A DNA stretch of 5,552 nt from the NCBI GenBank assembly GCA_030630685.1, contig DAOVMN010000172.1, positions 1 through 5,552 of the forward strand, read 5' to 3'. The notes under the pieces were generated by a model, which saw only the letters and a program-made list of their open reading frames with translations, had not been told where the DNA came from and made no database searches. A program made the translations under genes and the position numbers. Shown here piece by piece: positions 3,660 to 5,552 of the stretch; positions within the stretch are counted from its first letter, which is position 1; each line of letters opens with the position of its first letter. The stretch comes from Thermoplasmata archaeon. GTDB taxonomy: Archaea > Thermoplasmatota > DAOVMN01.

Positions 3660-5552
3660 ATGGCCAGAAACCCAAGAACAAAAAAACAATCGAAACACCC
3701 ATCAAATCCCCTTGCTTCTGGGCATCAACCCAGCAATGGGCTGACCAATGGAAACCCTACCTTCCGTGGGCGCCGTGGCCGTTTTGGGCTTACTAACGGA
3801 AATGGGCTAACAAACGGAAATGGGTTAACCAACGGGAACTCCATCCTCCGGGGCCGTCGTGGCCACCTGGGACTCACCAACGGCAATGGGTTAACCAACG
3901 GGAATGGGCTTACTAACGGTAATTTCTTCTTTAGAGGTAGGGGGCGGAGGGGGCCCGGCCTTACTAACACGTCAACCCCAATGGGGTTGACTTTGACTGA
4001 AACCCCTAACGGGCTTTCAGACGGCAACGGGCTCACAAACGGGAATGGACTCACAAACGGAACCCCCCTCTTCCGGGGCCGGCGTGGCCGCCTGGGTCTC
4101 ACAAATGGCAATGGGCTTACCAACACGTCACCCTCTCCGAGGGCGACTTTGACTGAAACCCCTAACGGGCTTTCAGACGGGAACGGACTGACCAATGGCA
4201 ATGGGTTAACTAACGGGAATGGGCTGACCAATGGTAACTCTATTTTTCGGGGTCGCCGCGGCCGTTTCGGGCTTACTAACGGGAACGGCTTGACAAACGG
4301 GAATGGACTGACAAACGGGAACTCCATCCTCCGGGGCCGTCGTGGCCGCCTGGGCCTTACTAATGGCAATGGGCTGACCAACGGCAATTCTATCTTTCGA
4401 GGTCGTAGGGGCCGTTTCGGCCTCACAAACGGAAATGGGCTAACCAACGGCAATGGTTTGATTAATTGGAACGGCCTCACAAACGGAAATGGGTTAACTA
4501 ACGGGAATGGGCTCACAAATGGAAACGGCCTTGTCGAGCCTTACGGCTCAACCGGCCCTCGGCATCTTCATGATGCCTCAGGCCTAACCAACGGGAATGG
4601 TTTGATTAATTGGAATGGCCTAACCAACGGAAATGGGCTAACTAACGGAAACGGGCTTACCAACGGCAATGGGCTTACTAACGGAAACGGCCTTACTAAC
4701 GGCAATGGCCTGACCAACGGCAACGGTTTCACCAACGGAATCCCTTTTCATAGACCTCTTCCATACACTACAAGAAAATGGCTCCATGAAACCGCCTCCA
4801 GAAAAGGCATGATGATTGCCGCAGGCCTAACTGTTTTCCTCCTGATCGCCATGTCAGTATTCGTGATACTCGATTTTGGGCCATCCGATGGGATCAACAT
4901 CGATGGGAAATTCTCTGACTGGGATAGTTCACCCACCTATCCCGACGAGGCAGACCAGGACAACTCAGGGATCGACATTCGCACCCTTGCACTAAACAGG
5001 GATTCCATCTACCTCTCATTCTACCTCGAAACCCGATCGGACATGCTTCAAGGCCTCGGAAGCGAAGGGGACACCCTCAGGATATTCATTGACTCTGATG
5101 CCGGGAAAGACACTGGCTATTCCATCCAGAGCATCGGAGCGGACTACCTCATCGAGATATACGGGCTGGACAATCGGATACTTTCTTCCAATTATTATGA
5201 GTACGACATCCACCACCGCACCGAAACCAAGCGCGAAAGCCGCGATTGGAACGCCTGGGCTCCGATGTTCGAGGTCGAGGCCAAGGTTAAGGGAAACAAA
5301 CTCGAGGCACAACTCTGGGTGGACGAGCTCAGGATTCCCGCTGGTATCGAGCCGAGGGTGCTCTTCCAGACCATGGATCCACTCGGTAACCAGGACTTTT
5401 CGCCGATCATCTCGAAGTATGGGGCAATTCTGGTAGAGATGAAATCAAAGCACCTTGAACCCCTCATTCCCGGCCAATCCGCTAACATTCTCACACTTAC
5501 CCTTTCAAACATCGGACAGAATCCGGTTGAGATCACGGGCATTTCCTTCACA
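3660..5552 (+). CDS. GLTNGN-repeat membrane protein with outside beta-sandwich domain, 3' end missing
   Basis: This frame is open for 631 codons to the window edge with no stop. Residues 1-25 are basic (MARNPRTKKQSKH...). Residues 26-360 are tandem GLTNGN hexapeptides (nearly 40 units, some degenerate) interrupted by seven arginine-rich patches of the type FRGRRGRF. RKWLHETASRKG then precedes one hydrophobic helix (about 384-404), and the downstream flank DFGPSD is acidic, so the positive-inside rule puts the repeats in the cytoplasm and the C-terminus outside. From residue 410 a beta-rich domain opens with INIDGKFSDWD, as in CBM9/DOMON-like sandwich domains, and includes DTLRIFIDSDAGKDTGYS. 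From about residue 598 a CARDB/Ig-like strand pattern begins (LIPGQSANILTLTLSNIG) and is cut off. I know of no assigned function; a surface-anchored binding or sensing protein is an inference. The repeats carry in-frame palindromic inserts. Confidence 0.9.
   Translation, partial: MARNPRTKKQSKHPSNPLASGHQPSNGLTNGNPTFRGRRGRFGLTNGNGLTNGNGLTNGNSILRGRRGHLGLTNGNGLTNGNGLTNGNFFFRGRGRRGPGLTNTSTPMGLTLTETPNGLSDGNGLTNGNGLTNGTPLFRGRRGRLGLTNGNGLTNTSPSPRATLTETPNGLSDGNGLTNGNGLTNGNGLTNGNSIFRGRRGRFGLTNGNGLTNGNGLTNGNSILRGRRGRLGLTNGNGLTNGNSIFRGRRGRFGLTNGNGLTNGNGLINWNGLTNGNGLTNGNGLTNGNGLVEPYGSTGPRHLHDASGLTNGNGLINWNGLTNGNGLTNGNGLTNGNGLTNGNGLTNGNGLTNGNGFTNGIPFHRPLPYTTRKWLHETASRKGMMIAAGLTVFLLIAMSVFVILDFGPSDGINIDGKFSDWDSSPTYPDEADQDNSGIDIRTLALNRDSIYLSFYLETRSDMLQGLGSEGDTLRIFIDSDAGKDTGYSIQSIGADYLIEIYGLDNRILSSNYYEYDIHHRTETKRESRDWNAWAPMFEVEAKVKGNKLEAQLWVDELRIPAGIEPRVLFQTMDPLGNQDFSPIISKYGAILVEMKSKHLEPLIPGQSANILTLTLSNIGQNPVEITGISFT
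3966..4024 (+). repeat. In-frame palindromic element B, copy 1
   Basis: This is a 59-base element with two hairpins. Hairpin 1 is a perfect 9-bp stem, GTCAACCCC (3971-3979) and GGGGTTGAC (3983-3991), around AAT. Hairpin 2 (3997-4020) pairs CTGAAACCCC with GGGCTTTCAG around TAAC, with one C-C mismatch. It encodes most of GLTNTSTPMGLTLTETPN, 18 residues that replace three hexapeptide units, and turns the next unit into GLSDGN. The second copy starts 156 bases downstream. Confidence 0.75.
4122..4180 (+). repeat. In-frame palindromic element B, copy 2
   Basis: The length matches copy 1 and the first 9 and last 36 bases are identical; all differences lie in the 14 bases that form the inner stem and loop of hairpin 1. 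Here the stem is GTCACCCTC (4127-4135) and GAGGGCGAC (4139-4147) around TCC, with one A-C mismatch. Two base pairs changed on both sides (A-T to C-G, C-G to T-A). Hairpin 2 is at 4153-4176. The encoded peptide changes to GLTNTSPSPRATLTETPN. Confidence 0.75.
4529..4584 (+). repeat. In-frame two-hairpin element A in the GLTNGN gene
   Basis: Hairpin 1 is GAGCC (4536-4540)/GGCTC (4545-4549), extended by GT/AC past a C-A mismatch. Hairpin 2 is GGCATC (4561-4566)/GATGCC (4572-4577), bracketed by GGCC (4554-4557)/GGCC (4581-4584). GGCCT occurs on both sides (4527-4531 and 4581-4585), and the 54 bases between equal positions are three repeat periods. The encoded GLVEPYGSTGPRHLHDAS has no GLTNGN character. 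It aligns with 1226-1275 in the transporter leader through shared linkers but different stems. Confidence 0.65.

Larger units (their letters stand above)
3738..4739 (+). repeat. 18-base coding tandem repeat (GLTNGN hexapeptides)
   Basis: The unit is 18 bases encoding Gly-Leu-Thr-Asn-Gly-Asn, in runs of one to seven. All four glycine codons, all six leucine codons, three threonine codons and both asparagine codons are used in mixed order, so most neighbouring units differ at synonymous sites. Larger blocks are more recent copies: an identical 34-base stretch covers the NSILRGRRG coding segment at 3831-3864 and 4314-4347, and an identical 20-base stretch codes for a GLINWN unit at 4452-4471 and 4596-4615. 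Arginine patches add ten residues (eleven in the FFFRGRGRRGP variant), breaking the six-residue phase, whereas the palindromic inserts add exactly eighteen. Confidence 0.95.

Noticed and set aside
3725..4516. 263-codon open frame on the minus strand rich in Pro, Phe, Val and Arg-Pro motifs
   Set aside because: It is the antisense shadow of the GLTNGN coding repeat: the repeated codons give no stop on the complement. The plus-strand frame has a promoter, an RBS-like site, a membrane helix and a domain structure, and continues openly beyond the repeats.
3738..4739. CRISPR array
   Set aside because: The period is 18 bases with no unique spacers, the repeats vary at synonymous positions and the whole region is one coding frame.
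5016..5551. Minus- and plus-strand frames overlapping the end of the repeat-protein gene
   Set aside because: The plus-strand frame starting at 3660 is continuous through this region with a coherent beta-domain pattern; the others have no recognisable motifs or start signals.

Overview
The window looks like a piece of an archaeal chromosome, most likely euryarchaeal and possibly from the Thermoplasmata side. The evidence is AT-rich TATA-like boxes about 26 to 30 bases ahead of likely transcription starts, a flavodoxin gene that appears leaderless, GAGGT-type ribosome binding sites ahead of other genes, and a GLTNGN-repeat membrane protein of a kind I associate with uncharacterised archaeal proteins. 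The lineage is inference; no rRNA or other marker gene is present.

Layout. (1) 2-559 (+): the 3' end of a YggS/PLPBP-family pyridoxal-phosphate-binding protein, cut by the left edge. (2) 597-616: a hairpin plus T-run between converging genes. (3) 633-1109 (-): a small flavodoxin. (4) 1110-1355: a divergent intergenic region. Its right half is packed with short hairpins, each following the motif CCTTRACGA. (5) 1356-3416 (+): an OPT-family oligopeptide/metal-chelate transporter of 686 residues, whose start is fixed by a GAGGT ribosome binding site. (6) 3417-3659: an intergenic region with two strong TATA boxes and a palindrome in the probable leader of the next gene. (7) 3660-5552 (+): a long open frame with no stop before the right edge (631 codons). 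It has a basic N-terminus, about 335 residues of GLTNGN hexapeptide repeats interspersed with RGRRGR patches, one transmembrane helix, an outside beta-sandwich-like domain opening with IDGKFSDWD, and the beginning of a second Ig/CARDB-like domain.

The genes do not form an obvious pathway. The most interesting signal is at the nucleic-acid level. Short multi-hairpin elements occur both in the leader of the transporter gene and in frame inside the repeat gene. Two 59-base copies inside the repeat gene differ only within one hairpin. Two of those differences are paired, compensatory changes that keep the stem while altering the protein. A different two-hairpin element in the repeat gene shares its linkers, but not its stem sequences, with the transporter leader. 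This suggests a dispersed family of palindromic elements that tolerates insertion in coding sequence, similar in concept to the Rickettsia palindromic elements.
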